From HGM12998 sp900756495 (lineage in GTDB: Bacteria > Bacillota > Clostridia > Oscillospirales > Oscillospiraceae), in the NCBI GenBank assembly GCA_958477305.1, contig CAUEFI010000023.1, positions 1 to 34,829 of the forward strand: a stretch of DNA of 34,829 nt, in the 5' to 3' direction. Made by a program: the position numbers and the translations under genes. The notes under the pieces were generated by a model. The model was not told where the DNA came from. It made no database searches and was given only the letters and a program-made list of their open reading frames with translations. Positions 1 through 6,944 of this stretch are shown in pieces (the first letter of the stretch is position 1; each line of letters starts with the position of its first letter).

Positions 1-282
1 TGCCTTTCAGGGGTGTTGTGGACGGCTATACGGCAGGCGAGGCACAGCAGCTTGATGTGAATATAGATGAGGCCCTGCACACCCACGCGAGCTCCGGCGC
101 GTTTTGCCATACAGGCTGCGGGCAGAGACAAGGAAAGGGTAAATGGCGGACGACGGGGAGGGGACCGCCGCACTTCCGGTTTTCTGGCGAAACCTCAAAA
201 GGGGAAAGGCCCCCGCCTCAGGGCTGCCAGTCTAAGATAGCTGGGTGTGAGAAAAATAAACGGAGAAATTTGCAAAAAAGGC
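1..282. other. Host-side flank, no supported gene
   Basis: I see no convincing gene here. A plus-strand frame is open from base 3 to 299, but its composition is not protein-like and it runs into the tRNA promoter. A minus-strand frame from an ATG at 110 stays open to the window edge (about 36 codons, hydrophobic middle) and could be the start of a host gene leaving the window, but no good ribosome binding site precedes it. This is bacterial DNA outside the prophage, assuming attL lies at the tRNA 3' end. Confidence 0.4.
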
Positions 283-311
283 TTGCATCTCAAGCCTGAA
301 TATGTTAATAT
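283..311 (+). promoter_or_regulatory. sigma-A promoter of the tRNA-Pro gene
   Basis: A -35 hexamer TTGCAT (283-288) and a -10 hexamer TAATAT (306-311) are separated by exactly 17 bases. The tRNA begins about 30 bases downstream, as expected for a primary tRNA transcript with a short leader. No other gene follows in this direction before the terminator at 419-467. Confidence 0.7.
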
Positions 312-341
312 AATCAAGCCGTCTGAAACAGGCGGCAATTT

Positions 342-418
342 CCGGGTGTGGCGAAGTTTGGTATCGCGCTTGAATGGGGTTCAAGAGGCCGCTGGTTCGA
401 ATCCAGTCACTCGGACCA
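342..418 (+). tRNA. tRNA-Pro (anticodon GGG), probable prophage attachment gene
   Basis: This is a complete 77-nt cloverleaf with encoded CCA. The 7-bp acceptor stem pairs CCGGGTG with CACTCGG (one G-T wobble). The D stem is GCGA/TCGC, the anticodon stem CTTGA/TCAAG encloses a 7-nt loop ATGGGGT (anticodon GGG, reading CCC and CCU), and the T arm is canonical. The integrase gene starts its 3' end only 130 bases downstream, the usual geometry for a tyrosine integrase using a tRNA 3' end as attB. The matching attR copy is not in the window, so the exact core cannot be drawn. Confidence 0.95.
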
Positions 419-467
419 AAAAGTTCCGTAGTTCTTCCTAATTGGTTGAATTGCGGAACTTTTTTTG
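419..467 (+). terminator. Rho-independent terminator after tRNA-Pro
   Basis: The inverted repeat AAAGTTCCG (420-428) / CGGAACTTT (454-462) closes a 25-nt loop and runs into a T tract. It ends the tRNA transcript. Because the CCA is followed directly by this stem, the att core may extend into it. Confidence 0.7.
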
Positions 468-550
468 TTTATATATTTTGTGAAATTGCCTCAAAAATTT
501 CTCTATTACTAATCTATTACTAATGGATTTTTTGCCGTATTTAATTGTCG

Positions 551-1690
551 TCACAAAGCATCTGTGACTTTACGCAGATCCTCAAAAGATACATCTTGAT
601 AGTGTCGAAGCATTTCGTTTGATGTGTGCCCGATCAGAGATAGCTTGTCCTTATCTGCACCTGGTACGCGTTTCATCATTGTGGCAAATGTATGCCTGCA
701 CGAGTGTGGTGTATACTTGTGCCTTTTAACGCCTCCCACGTCCTCCACAGGATTCTCTATGCCGCATTTATCCAACACCGAATAAAATAACTCCCTATAG
801 TCCCTTATTGTCATGGCAGAGCCGTCAGTGGAGCAGAACACGGGCCCAGATAGTTTATCTTTGACCAGCCTGTCAATTATAGGCTGAATTTTAGGGGATA
901 CTGTTACAACCCTGTCTCTCCCGGCATCGGTCTTTGCTCCGCCTACAAATGCCCGTTCTGACCGATTGTAATCTATAGCATCCAAGGCCAAAAATTCAGA
1001 TGGGCGAAAACCGAGATAGCATTGTGAAAGAACGTAGTCTGCGCCTGGAACTGATCCAACATGCTGCGCAATAGATTTGACTGCCTCAGTAGGAAGAGCA
1101 TCCTTTCCGCCAGAATCGCCTCCGCCGACAATCATATATTGCCCGAGGTTGAGGGTTGCCAAATGCCGCGGGATGGCGTATTTGTACAAGAGGCCGACAA
1201 GTGCTTTCATATTTTCTCTAGTTCGCTTTCCCTTACCGCACTCGTCTACACACTCTTGAAGGTCATCTATGTTGATATCCTGAAATTTTTGATGCCAGAT
1301 CGGACGAAAATATTTTTTTGCAGCCCTGTAGCAATCCATTGTAGACTTGCCTGCGCGGTGAGTTGGCTCCCAGGAATCATATATTTGCAGAAATGTTATC
1401 GGATTACTGCGCTCCCCTGTCCCGACAAAAGGTAAGTAGGCAACAGCTTCTTTTTTTGTTTTGAATCCTGATTTTGATCTCGTTATCCTTTTTTTCCTTC
1501 CATCATCGGTCACTTCATATCCAATGGTTTTGATTGCGATCCAACTTTTGTTTGGAAGTTGGTACACACTGCCCTGACCGTTTCCACGATTTTTGGGATT
1601 GTGGGCTACATCTTGTTTGGATCCACACCTCAAGCAAAATTTACTCCCGTCCGGGAGCTCTTCCCTGCATTTTCTGCATCTCATTGACAA
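551..1690 (-). CDS. int: Tyrosine-family phage integrase with N-terminal zinc ribbon
   Basis: Site-specific recombinase (phage integrase family) that would integrate and excise the prophage at the adjacent tRNA-Pro. The 379-aa protein shows the full catalytic set: Arg229 in the YLGFRPSE motif, Lys253, His329 and Arg332 in HSCRH, His355 in LIGH, and the nucleophile Tyr364 in HYQD. An SAM-like core-binding domain spans about residues 95-180. Unusually, residues 5-22 form a zinc ribbon (CxxC, 10 residues, CxxC) ahead of an arm-binding-like segment (about 35-85). The gene lies on the minus strand with its 3' end facing the tRNA, standard for attL. No good dedicated promoter was identified in the ~100 bases upstream. 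The activity assignment is firm; the role of the zinc ribbon is inference (DNA or partner binding). Confidence 0.93.
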   Translation of the reverse strand: MSMRCRKCREELPDGSKFCLRCGSKQDVAHNPKNRGNGQGSVYQLPNKSWIAIKTIGYEVTDDGRKKRITRSKSGFKTKKEAVAYLPFVGTGERSNPITFLQIYDSWEPTHRAGKSTMDCYRAAKKYFRPIWHQKFQDINIDDLQECVDECGKGKRTRENMKALVGLLYKYAIPRHLATLNLGQYMIVGGGDSGGKDALPTEAVKSIAQHVGSVPGADYVLSQCYLGFRPSEFLALDAIDYNRSERAFVGGAKTDAGRDRVVTVSPKIQPIIDRLVKDKLSGPVFCSTDGSAMTIRDYRELFYSVLDKCGIENPVEDVGGVKRHKYTPHSCRHTFATMMKRVPGADKDKLSLIGHTSNEMLRHYQDVSFEDLRKVTDAL

Positions 1691-1752
1691 TCACTCCGCA
1701 TTTAGTTAAAATGAGAGGGCAGTGAGCCGGTCAAAACTTACTGCCCTTCTTG

Positions 1753-1793
1753 CCGTCCCCAGTGTTGCCGCACCGGGGGCGGTTTTTTATTTT
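1753..1793 (+). terminator. Strong hairpin with T tract, plus-strand orientation
   Basis: CCGTCCCCAGTG (1753-1764) pairs with CACCGGGGGCGG (1771-1782) with one mismatch and one wobble, loop TTGCCG, followed by TTTTTTATTTT. As a terminator it works in the plus direction, although both flanking genes are on the minus strand. It may block plus-strand read-through entering the left arm, or be a relic. A second hairpin (GGGCAGT 1717-1723 / ACTGCCC 1740-1746) lies beside it. Confidence 0.5.
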
Positions 1794-1794
1794 A

Positions 1795-2988
1795 CTATTC
1801 TATTCCGTAATTGGAATTAAGTTCGTCAAGTTGTTCCTGATATTCTTGTTCAGCCTTTTCTATTGCTTTGTTGGCGTTTTCATAATTTTGCTGTGCAATA
1901 TTAACTACTATATCCTTCTGAGAACCCTCAGGCATGCGGTAACCTGCGGTGGCAAGATTAGCTTCTGCCTCTTCCAGCTCTGCCTGAAGTTTTTCCATTT
2001 CCGATTGATGTGCAGCATCTATGGCGGCACGGTCGGCTGCATACTGTGTGTTGAGGTCAACGCCGGAACTACTATTATTTTCACGATCGGTATTTCCACT
2101 CTGGCTTTCATGGCTACTGGAAGAACCAGTATCACGGCTTGTCGTTTCATGGCTTTGGTTCGTTTGCGTTTGGGTCTTTGTGCTAGAAGGTTCAACCGTG
2201 TTGTTCACCACATCATCCGGAGCCCCATTATAACAAACTTGGAGCATAAAATCCATTTGCTCACTATATGCACTATCGGCCTTTTGAACGGCGTTATTTG
2301 CATAACTCAGAGCGGTGCTATAATTGTCTGTAAATGAGGTGTCATATTTCCCCATTTTTTCGCTTGCGGTTTTTAGCGCGGAAACGGCATGTTCCAGATC
2401 AGATAAAATGCTATTCATTGTGCTATTATCTGAATAAGAGATATCAATAAAACTTCTTGACAGCTCCACATTGTTTTCTAAATCGGCCACATTATCTGCA
2501 GCGTCTTTCTTGATTTGGCTGACACTAGAAGACGACAAGAGTCCGCTTGTTATCAAAGCCTCTCCAGCCGACATACTTTGTGCGGCAGTCTGCAAAGAGC
2601 GCGCCGTGTCACAGAATCCCTTATAGATGTTTCCGTCCAAAATATACCCAACGAAGTCAACCGCTTCTCCGCTTGTCATCCACCCATCTCCGGTAGTACC
2701 AGATAGAATCACGGTAGATGTTTCTGAGTTCCACTGTACATCCAGCCCAAGTGCGTCTCCCAAAGCCCTCACTGGCAGATATGTAGTCCCGTTAATAGCG
2801 AAGGGCTCTACGGTGTTTCCATTTGCGTCCTTTGGCGTAACAGTCTGTCCATTCAGACTGATTTTGATGTTGTTATAGTCCAGATTGGCCTGCAACCTTC
2901 CAACTACAGCGCTTGCAGTCCCTACGCTTCCAGCAACCACACCCGCTACCAAAATACCAGCTATAAACCCTCTGATCTCTTTCTTCAT
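1795..2988 (-). CDS. Secreted protein with copper amine oxidase N-terminal-like domain and coiled coil
   Basis: A probable lysogenic-conversion (moron) gene of unknown function. The start chosen is the second ATG, 8 bases after GGAGG; an ATG two codons earlier is too close to it. The 397-aa product has a Sec signal peptide (about residues 1-27: basic MKKE, hydrophobic core, TASA cleavage motif). A copper-amine-oxidase-N-like stalk domain follows (about 33-105, with the family's NGTTYLPVRALGDALG-type motif), then a helical middle part, a Ser/Thr/Gln-rich linker (about 270-310) and a C-terminal coiled coil (about 320-397, rich in Glu, Ala, Gln). It would act outside the membrane, perhaps cell-wall bound. 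The copper-oxidase-N domain is a binding module in many clostridial surface proteins and implies no oxidase activity. It is transcribed on the prophage-maintenance strand beside the integrase. Confidence 0.72.
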   Translation of the reverse strand: MKKEIRGFIAGILVAGVVAGSVGTASAVVGRLQANLDYNNIKISLNGQTVTPKDANGNTVEPFAINGTTYLPVRALGDALGLDVQWNSETSTVILSGTTGDGWMTSGEAVDFVGYILDGNIYKGFCDTARSLQTAAQSMSAGEALITSGLLSSSSVSQIKKDAADNVADLENNVELSRSFIDISYSDNSTMNSILSDLEHAVSALKTASEKMGKYDTSFTDNYSTALSYANNAVQKADSAYSEQMDFMLQVCYNGAPDDVVNNTVEPSSTKTQTQTNQSHETTSRDTGSSSSHESQSGNTDRENNSSSGVDLNTQYAADRAAIDAAHQSEMEKLQAELEEAEANLATAGYRMPEGSQKDIVVNIAQQNYENANKAIEKAEQEYQEQLDELNSNYGIE

Positions 2989-3173
2989 GTTCATACCCTC
3001 CTCATTTTATTCTTCCTTCTCCATTTTCCGTGAAAGGCTCTCATTACGTATGATGTTAATCCGGGTATAATCTGTAATAAAGATGGTTTTTACTATAGAT
3101 CAAGTAGCATTGTTAAAATTAATCATGTAGATTCTCATCTCTCTACATTTTTGTTATTCTCCGGCGGAGGTTT

Positions 3174-3512
3174 TTATTTCATCTCAATAAAACCGAAAAT
3201 AAGATCCACTACCTCCGCCACAAGTTCGGTAGGGGCCTTTTCCTCATAAGACGCATTACGGCTGGCTAAGTCCAGCATCCGGGCTTGATCGCACATAATA
3301 ACCCCGTTTGTCTTAGTGCGCCCGTCAAGCTTGACGTGGAAAGGATGCCCGCGGTCGGTGTGCGTGATAGGGCATACCATAGTGAGGCTGCTGACACGGT
3401 TAAAGAGGTTATTGGAAACAACTAAAGCTGGACGGCGGCCTTTCTGCTCGTGCCCTGCCTGAGGGTCAAAGTCAAGATAGACAATATCACCCTGCTCAAA
3501 TACAGTCACCAT
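3174..3512 (-). CDS. mazF: MazF/PemK-family mRNA interferase toxin
   Basis: A toxin of a type II toxin-antitoxin pair, predicted to cleave mRNA at short sequence motifs. The 112-aa length and the motifs are typical of the family: an N-terminal GDIVYLDFDPQAGHEQKGRRPALVVS block forming the SH3-like barrel core, a TMVCPIT segment, and a GVIMCDQAR strand. The start overlaps the end of the antitoxin gene by 7 bases, so the two are translationally coupled. It lies on the lysogenic strand, consistent with prophage maintenance or defence against other phages. Its RNA target cannot be read from sequence. Confidence 0.92.
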   Translation of the reverse strand: MVTVFEQGDIVYLDFDPQAGHEQKGRRPALVVSNNLFNRVSSLTMVCPITHTDRGHPFHVKLDGRTKTNGVIMCDQARMLDLASRNASYEEKAPTELVAEVVDLIFGFIEMK

Positions 3513-3772
3513 GCCTCGTGACCCTCCGCTTTGCCCCAGTTTAGCTCTTCGCCAGGAATACGCTCTATTTCCTCCAGTGGCTTGCCGTAGAAAGCCGTCA
3601 AACGTTCCTCCAGCGTTCGGTGCGGCGCTGTGGGGGCCTTTTTAATGGTGAGGGTATCCCCGGCCTGAATAAGCTCTACACGGTCGTTCTCGCGAATGCC
3701 AAGGGCCTCCAGGAGAGCTTTGGGAATACGGATGCCTTGACTGTTGCCCCACTTCTGAATCGTTGCGAACAT
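3506..3772 (-). CDS. mazE: MazE/AbrB-type antitoxin
   Basis: An antitoxin that should bind and block the downstream MazF toxin and repress the operon. The 88-aa protein begins MFATIQKWGNSQGIRIPK, a classic AbrB/MazE swapped-hairpin DNA-binding domain (residues 1-45), followed by an acidic C-terminal tail (about 50-88) that would thread into the toxin. The ATG at 3772 is chosen over a longer open frame (to 3880) because GGAG lies 9 bases upstream, and the extra upstream codons run through the promoter and operator. The 7-base overlap with the toxin gene is the usual arrangement. Confidence 0.92.
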   Translation of the reverse strand: MFATIQKWGNSQGIRIPKALLEALGIRENDRVELIQAGDTLTIKKAPTAPHRTLEERLTAFYGKPLEEIERIPGEELNWGKAEGHEAW

Positions 3773-3784
3773 GGCAATCACTCC

Positions 3785-3822
3785 TTTGTATATAGTATAT
3801 ACAAAGTATAAACAAAAGTCAA
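3785..3822 (-). promoter_or_regulatory. mazEF promoter with palindromic operator
   Basis: On the minus strand a -35 TTGACT (3822-3817) and a -10 TATACT (3799-3794) are 17 bases apart, a near-consensus promoter. The -10 lies inside a 21-base dyad (3785-3805) with perfect 10-base arms (TTTGTATATA and its complement) around one central base. A MazE-type antitoxin bound here would cover the -10, giving autorepression. Confidence 0.8.
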
Positions 3823-3995
3823 CAAAATATGTTAGCAAGCAGGGATTTAAAAAGAGTAGAATAGGTAAATTTACCTTCAACTTCGGCTTAGTGCTTTTTG
3901 TTGATTGAAGTATGGTTTTCTTGAATGCTGAGAAGAAATTCAGTGGGAGAACTAAATTTCGTTCCCCTTCTATATTGCGCCCTCACCCCCAAATG

Positions 3996-4640
3996 TTACC
4001 AGAGCAAACGCGCATTTTCGAGATCATCAAAATAATCGTCAAAGGACAGCGCGGCCCTTCTGGGAAAAACACGATCAATAAATGGCATGAGCTGAGCCAT
4101 AAGAGGGGCATCAAAATCATTCGGATGCGCATTGGGATAGTTACTAAAGTATGAAAGCTTTTTATCCGCAGACTCACCACTCAAACCAAAATAGTCCATT
4201 AATAAACTTCGGTTGATTGTGTAGCCTCTGTTACGAATTTCCCTTATAACTGCATTAGGAGCGTGAGCTTGTCCCGCAAAAAAATGAGCCTCGACTTCTT
4301 CACGCTCACCATGTAGAGTATGACCGCACCGAATATGTCCAATTTCGTGCCACAAAGTATGATGTAAACGTTGGGTCAACCTATCTTCGTTATAAAGAAT
4401 TAAGTTTAAGTTTACACGAAGCTTTCCAACGTAATAGGCATCATCAAATTCATGCATTAACGTAAGTGTTGATACTGGAATGCCCGAGAGTTCCGAATAC
4501 TTTTGGCACGATATAATTTTAGCATTTTTAAACGTTAGACTCAATGGGTCGGCTGGAAAGGAGGTAATTCCTAAGTCTATAAGTTCGCTATAGGCTAAAC
4601 TGGTAAGAAAATTCCAGTCGTAGCTACTGTCTAAAAGCAC
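3996..4640 (-). CDS. immA: ImmA/IrrE-family metallopeptidase
   Basis: Probable zinc protease that relieves repression by cutting the co-encoded repressor, by analogy with ImmA of ICEBs1 and similar phage pairs. The 214-aa protein contains the HEIGHIRCGH zinc motif near residue 97, followed by an EVEAHFFAG helix that supplies further family residues. The C-terminal half is less conserved. It begins with GTG at 4640, sharing one base with the TAG stop of the XRE repressor gene (TAGTG), so the two form one translationally coupled operon. This layout supports an inducible switch in which the peptidase acts on the upstream regulator. The substrate is inferred, not shown. Confidence 0.85.
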   Translation of the reverse strand: MLLDSSYDWNFLTSLAYSELIDLGITSFPADPLSLTFKNAKIISCQKYSELSGIPVSTLTLMHEFDDAYYVGKLRVNLNLILYNEDRLTQRLHHTLWHEIGHIRCGHTLHGEREEVEAHFFAGQAHAPNAVIREIRNRGYTINRSLLMDYFGLSGESADKKLSYFSNYPNAHPNDFDAPLMAQLMPFIDRVFPRRAALSFDDYFDDLENARLLW

Positions 4641-4972
4641 TAATTGTCGACCTCCTCTGCCGAAAGCTTTTCTAGGACATCATCAATTGTTTGATCAAGA
4701 ATTTTATATATAGCGCTCCGCTGCTCGGCAGAAATATTCCCAACCTTTCGTGCCAAAATAATAAAATCATCTGGGACAGTGTTGCAGAGGTTCATCAGCG
4801 TTTGATAGTCTATTTTATAGGCTTCAGCAATCTTTCCTAACATTTCTGGCTTCGGTTTCCGTTCGTCCCTCTCAATTTTTGATAAATATCCCTTATCAAT
4901 GCCTGACGTGGCAGATAATTGGCCTAGAGTACGATCTCCACGTGCAATTTTTAAATACTCACCTAGAGTCAT
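4640..4972 (-). CDS. XRE-family phage repressor (ImmR/CI-like)
   Basis: Probable lysogeny repressor. The 110-aa protein has an N-terminal HTH_3 domain (about residues 3-60) with LGQLSATSGIDKGYLSKIERDE as the helix-turn-helix core, then a helical C-terminal tail that could dimerise or be the cleavage target of ImmA. It is the first gene of the leftward operon and is divergent from the Cro-like gene at 5136. The promoter inferred upstream (TGTACA, 17 bases, TATTAT) overlaps one of the 16-bp dyads listed separately. The initiation region has a run of Gs rather than a consensus ribosome binding site. Confidence 0.85.
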   Translation of the reverse strand: MTLGEYLKIARGDRTLGQLSATSGIDKGYLSKIERDERKPKPEMLGKIAEAYKIDYQTLMNLCNTVPDDFIILARKVGNISAEQRSAIYKILDQTIDDVLEKLSAEEVDN

Positions 4973-4998
4973 TCAAATCAGCCCCCCTTGTCAAGCAT

Positions 4999-5027
4999 AT
5001 AATATACGAACTGTTGACAAATGTACA
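4999..5027 (-). promoter_or_regulatory. Repressor-operon promoter (leftward)
   Basis: On the minus strand, -35-like TGTACA (5027-5022) and -10 TATTAT (5004-4999) are 17 bases apart, about 30 bases before the repressor ATG. The -35 is imperfect (4 of 6). A dyad similar to the operators (5013-5028) covers the -35, so occupancy would repress or modulate this promoter. Confidence 0.5.
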
Positions 5028-5113
5028 CACCCTAAAAAATTATTTTTGCATTATGTGTTGACTTTTGGACACTCGGTGGTACAATATAACGCAAGTGGAG
5101 TCCAATTGGACAC
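5013..5113 (+). promoter_or_regulatory. Immunity region: rightward promoter and three operator-like dyads
   Basis: Three 16-bp sites fit the dyad consensus GTGTCCAATTGGACAC: 5013-5028 (11 of 16), 5057-5072 (11 of 16, right half perfect) and 5098-5113 (15 of 16). Their starts are 44 and 41 bases apart, close to four helical turns. The rightward promoter, TTGACT (5058-5063), 16 bases, TACAAT (5080-5085), has its -35 inside the second site. The third site lies in the leader just before the Cro-like gene. This matches a lambdoid-type two-promoter switch. Confidence 0.72.
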
Positions 5114-5135
5114 TAAGACTAAGAGGGGTGTAGCC

Positions 5136-5348
5136 ATGATTAAAGTTAGAGATGTTGGCCAGTTGAAAGCAGAAGTTCTACGTGCAGGATATAATTACGC
5201 TGATTTTGCTCGATGTATTGGAATTAGCAGATCCGCACTTAATAATGTCTTTAAGCGACAAAGAATTTCTGCTCCAATGGCAAAGAAGGTATGTGACGAA
5301 CTGCATAAGGATTTTGATATTTTTTTTGCTCTTGATGTGTCCAATTGA
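5136..5348 (+). CDS. Cro-like small XRE regulator
   Basis: The first gene of the rightward early operon, 70 aa. A helix-turn-helix is visible around residues 18-45 (YADFARCIGISRSALNNVFK), typical of short phage Cro or DUF739-like regulators. The start ATG has AGGGG 8-10 bases upstream. The earlier open frame from 4899 runs through the promoter and is not used. It would compete with the divergent repressor for the shared 16-bp operators. A fourth operator copy overlaps its stop codon. Confidence 0.8.
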   Translation: MIKVRDVGQLKAEVLRAGYNYADFARCIGISRSALNNVFKRQRISAPMAKKVCDELHKDFDIFFALDVSN

Positions 5349-5352
5349 ACAC
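5337..5352 (+). promoter_or_regulatory. Fourth operator copy over the end of the Cro-like gene
   Basis: GTGTCCAATTGAACAC matches the 16-bp dyad consensus at 15 of 16 positions. It spans the stop codon of the Cro-like gene and ends 4 bases before the ribosome binding site of the next gene. A bound repressor here could act as a roadblock or take part in looping with the sites at 5057-5113. Confidence 0.65.
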
Positions 5353-5365
5353 TGCAGGAGGTAAC

Positions 5366-6094
5366 ATGACAGAACTAGCTACATACCAGCAATCCCGCCT
5401 ACCCGGTACCCTTGAAGATTTGAGTCGCTTCGTCTTGGTAGGCCGTGAGAAACTTACGTCGGTTCGGGCGGCAATCCGGGCTATAGATAAAGTCCAGCTT
5501 GCCCAGGAAGTCAGAGACCAGAAGATGGAGGAGGCCCGGATGCTCTCCGAGGCGCTATTAGATGCCGAGGTCCGACTTGGTGAGATGACAAAGCAGATAC
5601 CAAGGGCTACCAAAGGGAATCAGTACACCGGGAAAATGGTTACCGACAGCGGTGTCGATAACCAGCCGCCCAAAAGCCAGGTTGTTCAACACCTTGGCTT
5701 TACCTCCAAACAAGTGGAACGCTTTGAAACCCTGGCTGCCAACAAAGACCTCGTAGAGCAGGTTAAACAGGAAGCGCGGGAAAATGACGATATTCCAACT
5801 CGCACCCAGGTCTTGAATCTGGCCGCTTTCAGAAAGAAGCAACAGGAGCAGGAACGTCAGCAGATAGACGCTGACGCCAGAAGGCACAAAGCTTTTGCTA
5901 CGATGATTTCTGGGGTTCTCAATTTCATTGTCAACGACCAGGAACTGGAGGAGTTGGCAGATGCGCTGATACGATCTTGCAATGGGGCCCTAATTAAAAG
6001 CGACCTTGCGGACTTAGATCGCGCCATAGGGCTACTCACCAATATTAGAAATTATTTAGCTGAGAAAGGAGCGAATCATGGGGAGAAAAAGTAA
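5366..6094 (+). CDS. Conserved-type phage early protein, possible DNA-binding, function unknown
   Basis: A 242-aa protein I do not assign to a named family. The start is ATG 5366 with AGGAGG 5 bases upstream; a TTG at 5345 sits inside the operator and is rejected. The N-terminal half is helical and charged. A central block (about residues 100-150) reads like an HTH: KSQVVQHLGFTSKQVERFETLA, followed by an acidic RENDDIPTRTQVLNLA stretch resembling ParB-type or replication-associated proteins. A Gln/Glu/Arg-rich coiled segment and a final helical domain follow. It overlaps the next gene by 17 bases. As the second early gene it may be a regulator, antirepressor or replication accessory, all by inference. 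Confidence 0.7.
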   Translation: MTELATYQQSRLPGTLEDLSRFVLVGREKLTSVRAAIRAIDKVQLAQEVRDQKMEEARMLSEALLDAEVRLGEMTKQIPRATKGNQYTGKMVTDSGVDNQPPKSQVVQHLGFTSKQVERFETLAANKDLVEQVKQEARENDDIPTRTQVLNLAAFRKKQQEQERQQIDADARRHKAFATMISGVLNFIVNDQELEELADALIRSCNGALIKSDLADLDRAIGLLTNIRNYLAEKGANHGEKK

Positions 6095-6512
6095 GTATCT
6101 GGAGCGGCGTGCACGGGAGTATATCCTAGAACAGATACACGATAGCGGCGAGATGACCAGAGAGGAGATAAAAGACCTCATTCGACCGCACTTCAACTTC
6201 GACTACCAGACGGCAAAAGAACAGGCGATTGGCCGATGCGCAAACCGGCTTGTTTCATCGTTGCGTGATGAACAGGGCATCCGGACCAGCTTCACACTGC
6301 GGGGTGAGAACCTTGTGGTTAATGTTGAGAAAAGTAAAAATCTGCGCAATATCCGTGCAGTGAAAAAGCAACTACAAAAGCAGATTGCAGGTACTTTCGC
6401 CTCGTTTAAGAAAACGGAAAAGCGGGAATCGGAGTTGTTGGGTCAGACATCCCTTTATGATACCCAGCAACCTAAAGATGTGCTCGACTTTGGAGCTATC
6501 ACCAGTCTGTAA
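6078..6512 (+). CDS. Phage early protein of unknown function
   Basis: A 144-aa, strongly basic protein in the early operon that overlaps the preceding gene by 17 bases in another frame. Its ATG follows AAAGGAG at a good distance. A winged-helix-like start is possible (MGRKSKYLERRAREYILEQIHDSGEMTREEIKD, about residues 10-60). The remainder has a basic helix and a polar tail. I recognise no catalytic motif. The tight coupling suggests it acts with the 242-aa protein before it. Confidence 0.65.
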   Translation: MGRKSKYLERRAREYILEQIHDSGEMTREEIKDLIRPHFNFDYQTAKEQAIGRCANRLVSSLRDEQGIRTSFTLRGENLVVNVEKSKNLRNIRAVKKQLQKQIAGTFASFKKTEKRESELLGQTSLYDTQQPKDVLDFGAITSL

Positions 6513-6601
6513 GCCGGATAATATCTAGCGGAAAAATTACAGTGTTCCCGTCGGAAGGTTCTCATTTGAAATGCAACCCTAATACGGGCTTGAAGTGTAG
6601 G

Positions 6602-6623
6602 ACAAGTCTCCATACTTGTTGTT
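6602..6623 (+). terminator. Weak hairpin in the gap between early genes
   Basis: ACAAGT (6602-6607) pairs with ACTTGT (6614-6619) and is followed by TGTTTT. It lies in the 225-base gap between 6512 and 6738, which otherwise contains nothing I can support. It may attenuate early transcription, but the T tract is short. Confidence 0.25.
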
Positions 6624-6737
6624 TTCCAAGAATATTTCTCCTTTGAGACCATTTTACTACAGCGAAAAAAAGAGGGACAAGCGAAACTTAAATTGAACCT
6701 ACTGGATCGGAAAAGGTAAGTGAGAAAGGAAGAGAAA

Positions 6738-6944
6738 ATGACGCTAGAGGAAATTAAGAAAATGGACAAGGAAATGCTTGTCCCGACAATCGTCGCAAAA
6801 GTAATTGGTTGTGATCCATATTACATCAGTTTACAGGCCAGAAAAAAACCGGAGCTACTTGGATTCCCAGTACATGTTCACGGCAATCGCACGTTGATTC
6901 CACGCAGGGCGTTTATCCGTTGGATGGAAGGAGGGGCATTATGA
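6738..6944 (+). CDS. Small HTH / excisionase-like DNA-binding protein
   Basis: A 68-aa protein beginning MTLEEIKKMDKEMLVP. The pattern of an N-terminal helical part, an ILQ-type pair of helices (TIVAKVIGCDPYYISLQARKK) and a short wing (VHVHGNRTLIPRRAFIRWMEG) resembles MerR/excisionase-type folds used for architectural DNA binding. It could be the excision directionality factor for the integrase at 551-1690, but this is inference; it could equally be a regulator. ATG 6738 is preferred over GTG 6720 because GGAAGAG precedes it. Its stop overlaps the next start as ATGA. Confidence 0.65.
   Translation: MTLEEIKKMDKEMLVPTIVAKVIGCDPYYISLQARKKPELLGFPVHVHGNRTLIPRRAFIRWMEGGAL

Noticed and set aside
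1750..2337. Plus-strand hydrophobic frame of 195 codons
   Set aside because: Antisense of the C-terminal coiled-coil part of the secreted protein gene; no ribosome binding site, and its hydrophobicity is what the reverse of a Glu/Lys/Gln-rich region yields.
3773..3880. Longer N-terminus for the MazE antitoxin
   Set aside because: The extra codons cover the promoter and palindromic operator; the family start and a ribosome binding site support ATG 3772.
6455..6769. Minus-strand frame of 104 codons in the early gap
   Set aside because: No ribosome binding site, overlaps two plus-strand genes at its ends, and its composition is not protein-like.
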